A stretch of DNA of 13,074 bases from an uncultured Collinsella sp. GTDB lineage: Bacteria; Actinomycetota; Coriobacteriia; Coriobacteriales; Coriobacteriaceae. This document shows, in pieces, positions 5,255 through 11,450 of this stretch (positions within the stretch are counted from its first letter, which is position 1; every line of letters begins with the position of its first letter). The notes beneath the pieces were generated by a model. It was not told the DNA's origin. It saw only the letters and a program-made list of their open reading frames with translations, and ran no database searches. The position numbers were made by a program, and so were the translations under genes. The stretch spans positions 1-13,074 of the forward strand of contig CABUZF010000016.1 of assembly GCA_902495985.1 (NCBI GenBank). The letters are read 5' to 3'.

Positions 5255-6337
5255 TTGAAGAAAAGCAATCTGGGCTATGTGCTGGTGCTGATCGCCGCGC
5301 TTATGTGGGGCAGCATCGGAATCTTTGTAAACGGCATCTCGGCCATGGGCGTTTCGTCCCAGAGCATGGCTGCCTTTCGCTTGTTGGTCGGAGCGCTTAT
5401 CTTGGCGCCGGTCCTGATGTTTATGGGCTGCCGTCCGGGTGAGGGGTCTACCGTGGCCCAGGGTCCGCTGGCCCTGTTCAAAGCAAGCCCCAAAGAGCTC
5501 GTCCCCTGTGCGCTTGTCGGCATCGTCGGTTTGGCCGCCGCCAACACCTGCTATTACGAGTGCATGGGCGAGGTGGGCATGTCCACGGCCTCGGTGCTGC
5601 TCTACACCTCGCCGGTGTTTGGCGTCATGCTCGGCCGCGTGCTTTATCGCGAGGACGTGACCCCCAACAAGCTCGTTGCCATTGTCTTTAACATCGTTGG
5701 CTGCGTGCTTGCGGTGACCAATGGCGACCTTTCCGGTTTCCATTTTTCGGTTTGGGGCGTCACGTCGGGCGTGATTGCAGGCCTTTGTGGTGCGTCGCTC
5801 GCGGTGTTTAGCCGAATAGCAACCAAGACGGTCCACCCGCTGGCTGTCACGTTTTGGGGCTTTGTTTTTGGCGGTGCGGTTATGGCGGCTATCGCGGCTC
5901 CGTGGCCGGATGTCGCCGCGGCAATGTCGCCACAGCTGCTGCTGCTGTTCCTTGGCTTTGGACTCATCCCCACAGCTGTGGCCTACATCTTATATATGCA
6001 GGGTCTGTCCATGGGGCTCGAGACGTCGAAAGTTCCCGTCGTAATGTCATTCGAGACGGTCGTCACCGTACTGCTGGGCATTGGTGTCTACGCCGAGCCC
6101 GCCGGCGCGATCAAGGTCCTGGGCATTGTGCTGGTGCTCGCGTCCATCCTGATTATGAACACCGACTTCTCCAAGCTGCGCAACAGTGTGTTTGTCGGTC
6201 ATGTCATTGAGAGCATGACCTTTAAGCCCAACGCGTGGTGGACGGAGAAATCGCAGGACATGGATCTGTTCCGCGAGCGCACCGGCATCGCGCTGGAGCC
6301 CACCGTGCAGGAAAGCCCCTGGTACTTCGTGCGATAG
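5255..6337 (+). CDS. EamA/DMT-superfamily transporter
   Basis: This is a 360-residue inner-membrane protein of the drug/metabolite transporter superfamily with two EamA repeats of five helices each (about residues 7-140 and 157-300). The first helix contains VLVLIAALMWGSIGIF, and the repeats share motifs such as ASVLLYTSPVFGVMLG and VPVVMSFETVVTVLLG. Relatives export amino acids, nucleotide-related metabolites or drugs. The TTG at 5255 is taken as start because a perfect GAGGAGG lies 5 bases upstream; a GTG at 5219 has no ribosome binding site. The tail after the last helix (residues 302-360) is long, charged and aromatic (NAWWTEKSQ, SPWYFVR), unusual for the family. Its position between the two Amadori deglycase blocks and the shared ACGTTATA motif suggest it handles a substrate or product, for example export of released lysine. 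That role is inference. Confidence 0.85.
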   Translation: MKKSNLGYVLVLIAALMWGSIGIFVNGISAMGVSSQSMAAFRLLVGALILAPVLMFMGCRPGEGSTVAQGPLALFKASPKELVPCALVGIVGLAAANTCYYECMGEVGMSTASVLLYTSPVFGVMLGRVLYREDVTPNKLVAIVFNIVGCVLAVTNGDLSGFHFSVWGVTSGVIAGLCGASLAVFSRIATKTVHPLAVTFWGFVFGGAVMAAIAAPWPDVAAAMSPQLLLLFLGFGLIPTAVAYILYMQGLSMGLETSKVPVVMSFETVVTVLLGIGVYAEPAGAIKVLGIVLVLASILIMNTDFSKLRNSVFVGHVIESMTFKPNAWWTEKSQDMDLFRERTGIALEPTVQESPWYFVR

Positions 6338-6451
6338 AGGATTGGCGGGACGCTTGAATGGGCATCGCCTTGCCAGCGCCGGCCTATCCAGCCCCAACGT
6401 TTCAAGTACGTTAAACCCGTCAACGGTCGATTTTCACCCGCGAACGGTCTT

Positions 6452-6503
6452 TATACTAATTAGCAATATCCGCAACGTATAAGACGTTATAATGACCATA
6501 ACG
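6452..6503 (+). promoter_or_regulatory. PTS operon promoter/operator region
   Basis: The 182 bp gap between the EamA gene and the PTS operon ends in an AT-rich segment. It holds TATACT (6452-6457) and TATAAT (6488-6493) as candidate -10 boxes. It also has the inverted repeat CGTTAT-7-ATAACG (6485-6490 with 6498-6503) and a near-direct pair ACGTATAA/ACGTTATAA (6475 and 6484). The inverted repeat overlaps TATAAT and ends 16 bases before the start codon, a good place for a repressor. No matching -35 box is clear. The rest of the gap (6338-6450) shows no obvious terminator, so some read-through from the EamA gene is possible. Confidence 0.5.
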
Positions 6504-6519
6504 AAAAGGAGGAGGCAAG

Positions 6520-7443
6520 ATGAATCAGATCATTCTCGCATCTCATGGCGGCCTGGCCGCAGGCGCCAAAGACACGCTCGAGATGGTTCTCGGCGACGTG
6601 TCGAACGTCCACGTCGTGTCACTTGCTCGTGACGACAAGGAGCCCATCACCAATAAGGTGGACGCCATGATCGCCACGTTCAACGCGGACGACACCGTCT
6701 ATGTGCTGACCGATATGCTCGGCAGCTCGGTCAACAACAACATGGTCGAGCTTTCCAAGAACGGCACGAAGTTCACGGTTGTCAGCGGTTTCAACATCCC
6801 GCTGGCGCTCACGCTTGCTATGAGCCCCGTCCCCGTCAAGGGCGCCGAGCTCGCGGCCCTCATCAACGAGGCCCGCACCGGTCTGACCAACCCCAACGCA
6901 CCGGTCGAGGCCGCCGCGGCTCCCGCCAAGAAGGCCAAGGCATCCCGTCACAGCTCCGGTCCCGCCAAGATCGTCCTCGCACGTCTTGACTACCGTCTGC
7001 TGCACGGCCAGGTCGTCTTTACCTGGACCACCAAGGTTCAGGCCGAGCGCATCATCGTCGTCGACAACGCTGCCGCCAACGATGACATCAAGAAGGGCGC
7101 TCTTAAGCTGGCCAAGCCCCAGGGCGTGCGCCTGAACGTCTTCACCGTCGAGCGTGCCCTCGCCAAGATGGACAAGCTCAACACCCTCGGCGAGCGCGTC
7201 ATGTTCGTCTTTGGCAACACTGCCGAGATGCTGCAGTTCTGCCAGGGCTACAAGCTCGACGCCATCAACCTGGGCGCCACCGCCAACCACGACGGTGCCG
7301 ATCAGGTCGGAGGCAAGGACAGCTCCGTCTTCCTCGACGCCACCCAGAAGGCCGACGTCAACCAGCTGCTCGACATGGGCATTAAGCTCTACGTCCAGCA
7401 GACCCCTACGTATCAGAGCGTCGACATCGACGCCAAGCTGTAA
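6520..7443 (+). CDS. PTS mannose-family EIIAB fusion
   Basis: This is a 307-residue cytoplasmic phosphotransfer protein. Residues 1-125 are an EIIA domain of the mannose/fructose/sorbose family. It begins MNQIILASHGGLAAG, where H9 takes the phosphate from HPr, and has VLTDMLGSSVNNN as the second family block. Residues ~126-148 are an Ala/Pro/Lys linker. Residues ~149-307 are EIIB, with phospho-acceptor H162 in LDYRLLHGQVVFTW (most relatives read RIDDRLIHGQ) and the FGNTAEML and INLGAT blocks. In Salmonella gfrA and gfrB are separate genes, whereas E. coli ManX has this fusion. A very strong AAAAGGAGGAGG ribosome binding site precedes the ATG. It is the first gene of the operon with EIIC, EIID and SIS2, so the likely substrate is an Amadori product rather than plain mannose (inference). 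Confidence 0.9.
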   Translation: MNQIILASHGGLAAGAKDTLEMVLGDVSNVHVVSLARDDKEPITNKVDAMIATFNADDTVYVLTDMLGSSVNNNMVELSKNGTKFTVVSGFNIPLALTLAMSPVPVKGAELAALINEARTGLTNPNAPVEAAAAPAKKAKASRHSSGPAKIVLARLDYRLLHGQVVFTWTTKVQAERIIVVDNAAANDDIKKGALKLAKPQGVRLNVFTVERALAKMDKLNTLGERVMFVFGNTAEMLQFCQGYKLDAINLGATANHDGADQVGGKDSSVFLDATQKADVNQLLDMGIKLYVQQTPTYQSVDIDAKL

Positions 7444-7448
7444 TCAAC

Positions 7449-7462
7449 CAGGCGTTTGCCTG
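7449..7462 (+). other. small intercistronic hairpin between EIIAB and EIIC
   Basis: CAGGC-GTTT-GCCTG forms a 5 bp stem in the 36-base spacer, just upstream of the EIIC ribosome binding site. It has no T-tract, so it is not a terminator. It could protect or separate the two coding parts of the message. It is short enough to be chance. Confidence 0.3.
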
Positions 7463-7479
7463 ACTGAAAGGAGAAGGGT

Positions 7480-8274
7480 ATGAATACGTTCATCAGTGCG
7501 GTGCTCGTCGGCCTCGTCGGCGTGTTCTGCATGTGGGACTCCCGCCTGCTCGGTCGTCTTAACTTCGAGCAGCCCCTCGTTGGCGCTACGCTCGTCGGTC
7601 TGCTGCTGGGCGATGTGCCCACCGGCCTTGCCGTCGGTGCCGCCGTCGAGCTCGTGTCCATGGGCCTGGTGCAGGTCGGCGCCGCCGTTCCGCCCGATAT
7701 GGTCCTGGGCGGCATCGTGGCCGCTGCCTTTGCGTGCCTGACCGATGCTTCCGCCGAGACCGCCATGACGATCGCCATCCCGGTCGCCGTCCTGGGTCAG
7801 CTTCTCGGCATCGTGTTCCGTTCCATCATCGCCGCCCTCACCCATGTGGCCGATAGCGCGATCGATAACGGAAAGTTCAAGACCGCCTACCGTATGCACA
7901 TCTGCGCCGGCTCCGGTCTGTACGCCGTCATGTACTTCCTGCCGATCTTCCTCGCCGTCTTTGTTGGCACCGACCTGGTTCAGGCCATCGTCAACATGGT
8001 TCCCGAGTGGCTGTCCACTGGTCTGAACGTTTCGACCAAGATCATGACCGCCTACGGCTTGGCCCTGCTGCTCACCATGATGATCAAGAAGGGTATGACT
8101 CCGTTCCTGTTCATCGGTTTCCTGCTCGCCGCTTACCTCAACCTGTCCGTCATCGCGGTCGCTCTGATCGGTGTGTGCCTGGCTGTCGTCTTCATGGGCT
8201 TCAAGTTCAACGGTTCCCATGCAGTCGCCGGTGTCGATTCCGACTACGATCCGCTCGAAGACGACGAAGACTAA
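7480..8274 (+). CDS. PTS mannose-family EIIC permease subunit
   Basis: This is a 264-residue multispanning membrane protein, the sugar-binding EIIC part of a mannose-type PTS. The conserved block GLAVGAAVELVSMGLVQVGA followed by AVPPD (about residues 49-72) is characteristic. Long hydrophobic stretches cover most of the chain, and the protein ends in an acidic cytoplasmic tail (DSDYDPLEDDED). The ATG at 7480 follows AAAGGAGAAGGG. It lies 36 bases after the EIIAB gene and 13 bases before the EIID gene. It would form the transmembrane complex with EIID and receive phosphate from EIIB H162 for transfer to the incoming substrate. Substrate class is inferred only from the neighbouring deglycases. 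Confidence 0.9.
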   Translation: MNTFISAVLVGLVGVFCMWDSRLLGRLNFEQPLVGATLVGLLLGDVPTGLAVGAAVELVSMGLVQVGAAVPPDMVLGGIVAAAFACLTDASAETAMTIAIPVAVLGQLLGIVFRSIIAALTHVADSAIDNGKFKTAYRMHICAGSGLYAVMYFLPIFLAVFVGTDLVQAIVNMVPEWLSTGLNVSTKIMTAYGLALLLTMMIKKGMTPFLFIGFLLAAYLNLSVIAVALIGVCLAVVFMGFKFNGSHAVAGVDSDYDPLEDDED

Positions 8275-8287
8275 GGAGGAACACACT

Positions 8288-9121
8288 ATGGCAACCGCAA
8301 CCAAGGACGTGTCCCTGAACAAGAAGGTCAGCCAGTTCTTCTGGCGCTCCTGGGCCATCCAGGCCTCTTGGAACTACGAGCGTCAGATGAACATGGGCTT
8401 CCTCTACGGTATGGTTCCCACGCTCGATCGCCTCTATCCGGATGAGTCCGACCCCAAGCAGCTCGCTGCTAAGAAAGAGGCTTACCACCGTCACATGGCG
8501 TTCTACAACTGCACCCCGCAGACGAGCGCTTTCATCCTAGGCCTCACCGCCTCCATGGAGGAGGAGTACGCCAAGGATCCCGAGAACTTCGATCCCGATT
8601 CGATCAACGCGGTCAAGACCTCCCTCATGGGTCCGCTTTCCGGCATCGGTGACTCCTTCTTCCAGGGCACCATCCGCGTTATCGCCTTTGGCCTGGGCGT
8701 TCAGCTGGCTCAGCAGGGCTCCATCATGGGCCCGATCCTGGCCATGCTCATCTCCATCGTCCCCTCTGTGCTGATCACCTGGTTCGCAGCCAAGATGGGC
8801 TATCAGGGCGGCCACGAGTACCTGAGCAAGCTTCAGGGCGGCGACCTCATGGAGAAGCTCATGTATGTCTGCGGCATCGTGGGTCTTATGTCCGTGGGCG
8901 GCATGATCGCTACGCTGATCGGCGCTACCACCCCGCTGCAGTTCGCTGAGGGTACCGTCGTTATCCAGGACATCCTAGACGGCATGATGCCCCAGATGAT
9001 CTCCCTTGGCCTCACTGGCCTTATGTACTGGCTCATCAAGAAGAACGTCAACACCGGTTGGCTTCTCGTGATCGCCATCGTGGGCGGCATTGCCCTCTCC
9101 GCGGCCGGCATCCTGGCCTAG
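8288..9121 (+). CDS. PTS mannose-family EIID subunit
   Basis: This is a 277-residue membrane-associated EIID protein, the obligatory partner of EIIC unique to mannose-type PTS. Family marks are the N-terminal FFWRSWAIQASWNYERQMN and GFLYGMVP, then the helical NCTPQTSAFILGLTASMEE region, and the signature GPLSGIGDSFFQG (about residues 117-129). Hydrophobic segments follow in the C-terminal half, with a final helix at WLLVIAIVGGIALSAAGILA. The ATG at 8288 is chosen because AAGGAGGA overlaps the EIIC stop codon; the frame is open further upstream but that part lies within EIIC coding sequence. The tight 13-base spacing suggests translational coupling. Confidence 0.92.
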   Translation: MATATKDVSLNKKVSQFFWRSWAIQASWNYERQMNMGFLYGMVPTLDRLYPDESDPKQLAAKKEAYHRHMAFYNCTPQTSAFILGLTASMEEEYAKDPENFDPDSINAVKTSLMGPLSGIGDSFFQGTIRVIAFGLGVQLAQQGSIMGPILAMLISIVPSVLITWFAAKMGYQGGHEYLSKLQGGDLMEKLMYVCGIVGLMSVGGMIATLIGATTPLQFAEGTVVIQDILDGMMPQMISLGLTGLMYWLIKKNVNTGWLLVIAIVGGIALSAAGILA

Positions 9122-9155
9122 TCGCGACCAAGCGCCTAATCGCTTTCCCCCGGGG

Positions 9156-9186
9156 GCCTGCCTGGCATCCCATACCCCAGGCAGGC
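9156..9186 (+). terminator. 10 bp perfect hairpin between EIID and SIS2
   Basis: GCCTGCCTGG (9156-9165) pairs perfectly with CCAGGCAGGC (9177-9186) across an 11-base loop. It lies 34 bases after the EIID stop. Only TT follows the stem, so it is at best a leaky terminator. It could instead be a processing or stabilising structure that sets a different amount of SIS2 message from that of the PTS genes. Confidence 0.5.
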
Positions 9187-9199
9187 TTCCATTCCCAAA

Positions 9200-9230
9200 A
9201 TGCGACAATGGGATAGTCCCCTTGTCGCAT
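9200..9230. repeat. long hairpin with GGGA-TAG-TCCC tip (GGGAC family)
   Basis: ATGCGACAA (9200-9208) pairs with TTGTCGCAT (9222-9230). After one mismatch the stem continues GGGA (9210-9213) with TCCC (9217-9220) around a TAG loop, giving 13 pairs. The tip resembles the GGGACAGTCC repeats at 5070-5136. It sits 92 bases before the SIS2 start in a 200-base spacer, so it may be a dispersed repeat that landed inside the operon or a post-transcriptional control element. Confidence 0.55.
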
Positions 9231-9321
9231 CCTCAACGGGCCGGCGACTCGGTCCAAATCACGGTAACCCTGCGAGCGTCCGGCAATGTGGCGCCGCAAA
9301 AAATCGAAAGGAATGTGTCAG

Positions 9322-10305
9322 ATGTACGAGATCGACCTTAACCTCCCTAAGCAGATCGTCGCTGACGTCCTGTCCAACCACGAGATCCACAGCGTCGCCT
9401 TCGTCGGCTGCGGCGCTTCCATGTCCGACCTTTACCCCGCCAAGTACTTCCTGGCCAACAACACGGACAAGCTGAACGTTCAGATCTTCACCGCTAACGA
9501 GTTCAACTACGACACGCCCTCCTGGGTCAACGAGCACACCTTCGTGATCACCTGCTCCCTCGGTGGCTCCACGCCCGAGACCGTCGAGGCCAACAAGACC
9601 GCCAAGAAGCACAACTGCCCGGTCGTCTCCCTCACCAACAAGGCTGGCTCCGCTCTGACCGTCGACGCTGACTACGTCATCGTTCACGGCTTCCACGCCA
9701 ACTACGCTGCCAAGTGCGAGAAGCCCGGCTATGCCATCGCTCTTGCTGTCGAGATCCTTCAGCAGACCGAGGGCTATGACCACTACGAGGACATGATCAC
9801 CGGCCTCACCAACATCTTCGATCTCTGCGAGAACGCCGCCCAGCACTGCAAGAAGCTCGCCAAGAAGTTCGCCGAGGACTTCAAGGACGACAAGATGATC
9901 TACTTCATGGCTTCCGGTGCCTCCGAGAAGATGGCTTATTCTCACGCCGCCTTCCTGTTCACCGAGATGCAGTGGATCGACGCCGCCGCCTACAACACCG
10001 GCGAGTACTTCCACGGCCCGTTCGAGGTTTCCACCGAGGGTAAGCCCTACGTCTTCTTCATGTCCGATGGCGCCACCCGTCCGATGGACGCCCGCGCCCT
10101 CACCTTCCTTGAGCGCATGGGCGCCAAGGTCGCTCTGATTGACTCCAAGGACTACGGCCTGGCTGATGCCGTGCCCGCGAGCGTCATCACCTACTTCAAC
10201 CCGCTGCTGCACCTCGCCGTTATGCGCGAGTACGGCAACCAGATCGCCGAGGCCCGTCAGCACCCGCTGACCATGCGTCGCTACATGTGGAAGCTTTCCT
10301 ACTAA
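9322..10305 (+). CDS. SIS-domain Amadori-product 6-phosphate deglycase, paralogue 2
   Basis: This is a 327-residue protein of the FrlB/GfrE/GfrF/FraB group with two SIS domains. The first contains FVGCGASMSDLYPAKYF and SLGGSTPETVEA, the sugar-phosphate-binding loops. The second carries E215 in FTEMQWID and H231 in GEYFHGPFE, 16 residues apart as in SIS1 and in the known catalytic pair. The C-terminus is MRRYMWKLSY. Overall similarity to SIS1 is only moderate, so the two are old paralogues, probably with different substrates, as for Salmonella GfrE (glucoselysine 6-phosphate) and GfrF (fructoselysine 6-phosphate). The ATG at 9322 is chosen because AAAGGA lies 9 bases upstream; the ATGs at 9286 and 9313 lie before or directly against that site. 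It is the last gene of the PTS operon, which ends at the terminator at 10340-10371. Which substrate each paralogue uses cannot be read from sequence. Confidence 0.84.
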   Translation: MYEIDLNLPKQIVADVLSNHEIHSVAFVGCGASMSDLYPAKYFLANNTDKLNVQIFTANEFNYDTPSWVNEHTFVITCSLGGSTPETVEANKTAKKHNCPVVSLTNKAGSALTVDADYVIVHGFHANYAAKCEKPGYAIALAVEILQQTEGYDHYEDMITGLTNIFDLCENAAQHCKKLAKKFAEDFKDDKMIYFMASGASEKMAYSHAAFLFTEMQWIDAAAYNTGEYFHGPFEVSTEGKPYVFFMSDGATRPMDARALTFLERMGAKVALIDSKDYGLADAVPASVITYFNPLLHLAVMREYGNQIAEARQHPLTMRRYMWKLSY

Positions 10306-10339
10306 TCACAAGTAAGTAGACCTTACGGGTTGATTGAGA

Positions 10340-10371
10340 GGGGATGGGGTTTGTGCCCCATCCCCTTTTTT
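10340..10371 (+). terminator. strong Rho-independent terminator of the PTS-SIS2 operon
   Basis: GGGGATGGGG (10340-10349), loop TTTGTG, and CCCCATCCCC (10356-10365) form a perfect 10 bp stem followed by TTTTTT. It lies 34 bases after the SIS2 stop and separates the operon from the HAD gene. Confidence 0.95.
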
Positions 10372-10417
10372 GCTCTTGGGAGGGCACGCCTGTCGCGTCG
10401 CAAAACCCAGGATAAAA

Positions 10418-10450
10418 CCTACCAAAATAAACCTGTCTCTATTTGGCAGG
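10418..10450. repeat. CCTACCAAAATAAACCTGTC hairpin element, copy 2
   Basis: CCTACCAAA (10418-10426) pairs with TTTGGCAGG (10442-10450) with one mismatch. The loop contains the conserved TAAACCTGTCTCT. The core at 10422-10437 is identical to copy 1 (2903-2918, other strand) and two bases different from copy 3. The element ends immediately before the HAD ribosome binding site, so its folding could affect translation of that gene. Confidence 0.65.
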
Positions 10451-10465
10451 TGGGAGGAGATGCGT

Positions 10466-11095
10466 ATGATCAAAGCAGTGCTGTTTGACATGGACGGCGT
10501 GCTGGTCGATACCGAGTGGTTCTACAACCGTCGTCGCGTGGCGTTTATGGAGGAGAAGGGGTTCCACTTTGACGAGATCCCCGATCTTTCGGGGTCTAAC
10601 GAGCCCGCCATCTGGAAGGCGCTGGTGCCCGACGATGTTGAGCTGCGCGAGCGCCTTCGCGTGGAGTACAAGCAGGTCTACAGCCCGGACCACCCCGTTC
10701 CGTATGCCGAGCTGCTCAACGAGCAGACGGAGCCGGTGATGCGCGTACTGCACGAGCGCGGCGTGAAGTGTGCCATCGCAAGCTCGTCCTATCGCGAGCT
10801 CATTGACGAGCTAGTGGAGATTGCCGGTATCGCCGACGTGCTGGACTACACTATCAGCGGTCACGAGTGCAGTGCGTTTAAGCCCGACCCCGAGATCTAC
10901 CTGCGTGCCATGGAGGCGCTGGAGGTGGAGCCTACCGAGTGCCTGGTTATCGAGGATTCGCCTTTGGGCATCGAGGCCGGCAAGCGCTCCGGCGCCCGCG
11001 TCCTGGCACTGCGTCCGCACGAGGGCGTCAACCTCGATCAATCGCGAGCCGATGCCGTTATTGATAATCTGACCGACATTTTGGCCGCTTTGTAG
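10466..11095 (+). CDS. HAD-superfamily hydrolase, beta-phosphoglucomutase/sugar phosphatase-like
   Basis: This is a 209-residue cytoplasmic HAD subfamily IA protein. All four motifs are present: D8 and D10 in LFDMDGVLVDTE (nucleophile and acid/base), S106 in CAIASSS, K139 in FKPDPEIY, and E163-D164 in VIEDSPLGIEAG (magnesium). An alpha-helical cap occupies residues ~15-85. Such proteins dephosphorylate or isomerise small sugar phosphates; beta-phosphoglucomutase and 2-deoxyglucose-6-phosphatase are close types, and the exact substrate is unknown. Two in-frame ATGs occur at 10460 and 10466. The second is preferred because GGGAGGAG abuts the first but is well spaced from the second. A strong terminator separates it from the PTS operon, so a role in the Amadori pathway is possible only as a neighbour. 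Its promoter is not evident. Confidence 0.85.
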   Translation: MIKAVLFDMDGVLVDTEWFYNRRRVAFMEEKGFHFDEIPDLSGSNEPAIWKALVPDDVELRERLRVEYKQVYSPDHPVPYAELLNEQTEPVMRVLHERGVKCAIASSSYRELIDELVEIAGIADVLDYTISGHECSAFKPDPEIYLRAMEALEVEPTECLVIEDSPLGIEAGKRSGARVLALRPHEGVNLDQSRADAVIDNLTDILAAL

Positions 11096-11192
11096 TGTCA
11101 ATCCGCCGCGAGAAGCACGGGTTCAAACGTTTTTTGTGGTGGACTGGCTCAATTTGGTTTCGATTTTGATCCGTTTGGCTTCGATTCGGACT

Positions 11193-11311
11193 AAGTGAGT
11201 AGACTTTTTGGCGCAGGCCGAGCACAATGCATATCTTCCTTTGTAAAACCGCAGGTCACAGGGGTGGCGGTTTTGGGTGTGCTCGGCAGATCGTAAAAAG
11301 TCTACTCACTT
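11193..11311. repeat. 119 bp three-tier inverted repeat with 17 bp perfect ends
   Basis: The outer arms AAGTGAGTAGACTTTTT (11193-11209) and AAAAAGTCTACTCACTT (11295-11311) are perfect complements. After a symmetric 7+7 base mismatch, GCCGAGCACA (11217-11226) pairs with TGTGCTCGGC (11278-11287). A third stem, AAAACCGC (11245-11252) with GCGGTTTT (11267-11274), lies inside. The 35 pairs in three nested tiers cannot be chance. The perfect terminal repeats suggest a MITE-like element, although no target-site duplication is visible. The T-run in each arm also means each strand could form a bidirectional terminator between the HAD and yitT genes. Confidence 0.8.
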
Positions 11312-11396
11312 GGAATTTTGCCCTTTGGTCGTGGGGGTTGCTGGTCCCGTTTTGGTTGTCGAGGGAGGGTGAATTGAAGCGCCCCCGCACGCTCCA

Positions 11397-11405
11397 TGCT
11401 ACAAT
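11397..11405 (+). promoter_or_regulatory. extended -10 promoter of yitT
   Basis: TGCTACAAT is an extended -10 element (TGn plus TACAAT) 45 bases before the GTG start. TTGAAG at 11374-11379 is 20 bases upstream, too far for a normal -35, so recognition would rest on the extended -10. It lies downstream of the large inverted repeat, consistent with independent transcription of yitT. Confidence 0.5.
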
Positions 11406-11450
11406 CGCGGACATACCCCACAACTACATCTGCCTTCGAAAGGAGCCTGC

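Larger units (their letters stand above)
11096..11450. other. 355 bp gene-free region before yitT
   Basis: No credible coding frame is present. The stretch holds a 21 bp-spaced direct repeat TTTGGTTTCGATT/TTTGGCTTCGATT (11153-11165 and 11174-11186), the large three-tier inverted repeat (11193-11311), and an extended -10 promoter (11397-11405) with a strong ribosome binding site (AAAGGAG, 11439-11445) for yitT. A small open frame that begins at 11227 crosses the inverted repeat and the yitT start in another frame and is not called. Confidence 0.8.

Noticed and set aside
9286..9321. Earlier ATG starts for SIS2 at 9286 and 9313
   Set aside because: The AAAGGA ribosome binding site (9307-9312) lies downstream of the first and directly against the second. 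Only the ATG at 9322 has proper spacing.
3851..10305. SIS proteins as glucosamine-6-phosphate synthase or a GlmS-like isomerase
   Set aside because: There is no N-terminal glutaminase domain, and the Glu-x15-His pair with the RRYMWK C-terminus points to the deglycase group.
10334..10465. Upstream extension of the HAD gene
   Set aside because: It would start inside the operon terminator and run through the CCTACC repeat. The HAD motif I protein begins at MIKAVLFD.
10466..11095. HAD protein as a member of the PTS-SIS2 operon
   Set aside because: A perfect terminator with a T6 tract lies between them, and the deglycase product glucose 6-phosphate does not need a phosphoglucomutase. It is kept as a neighbour only.
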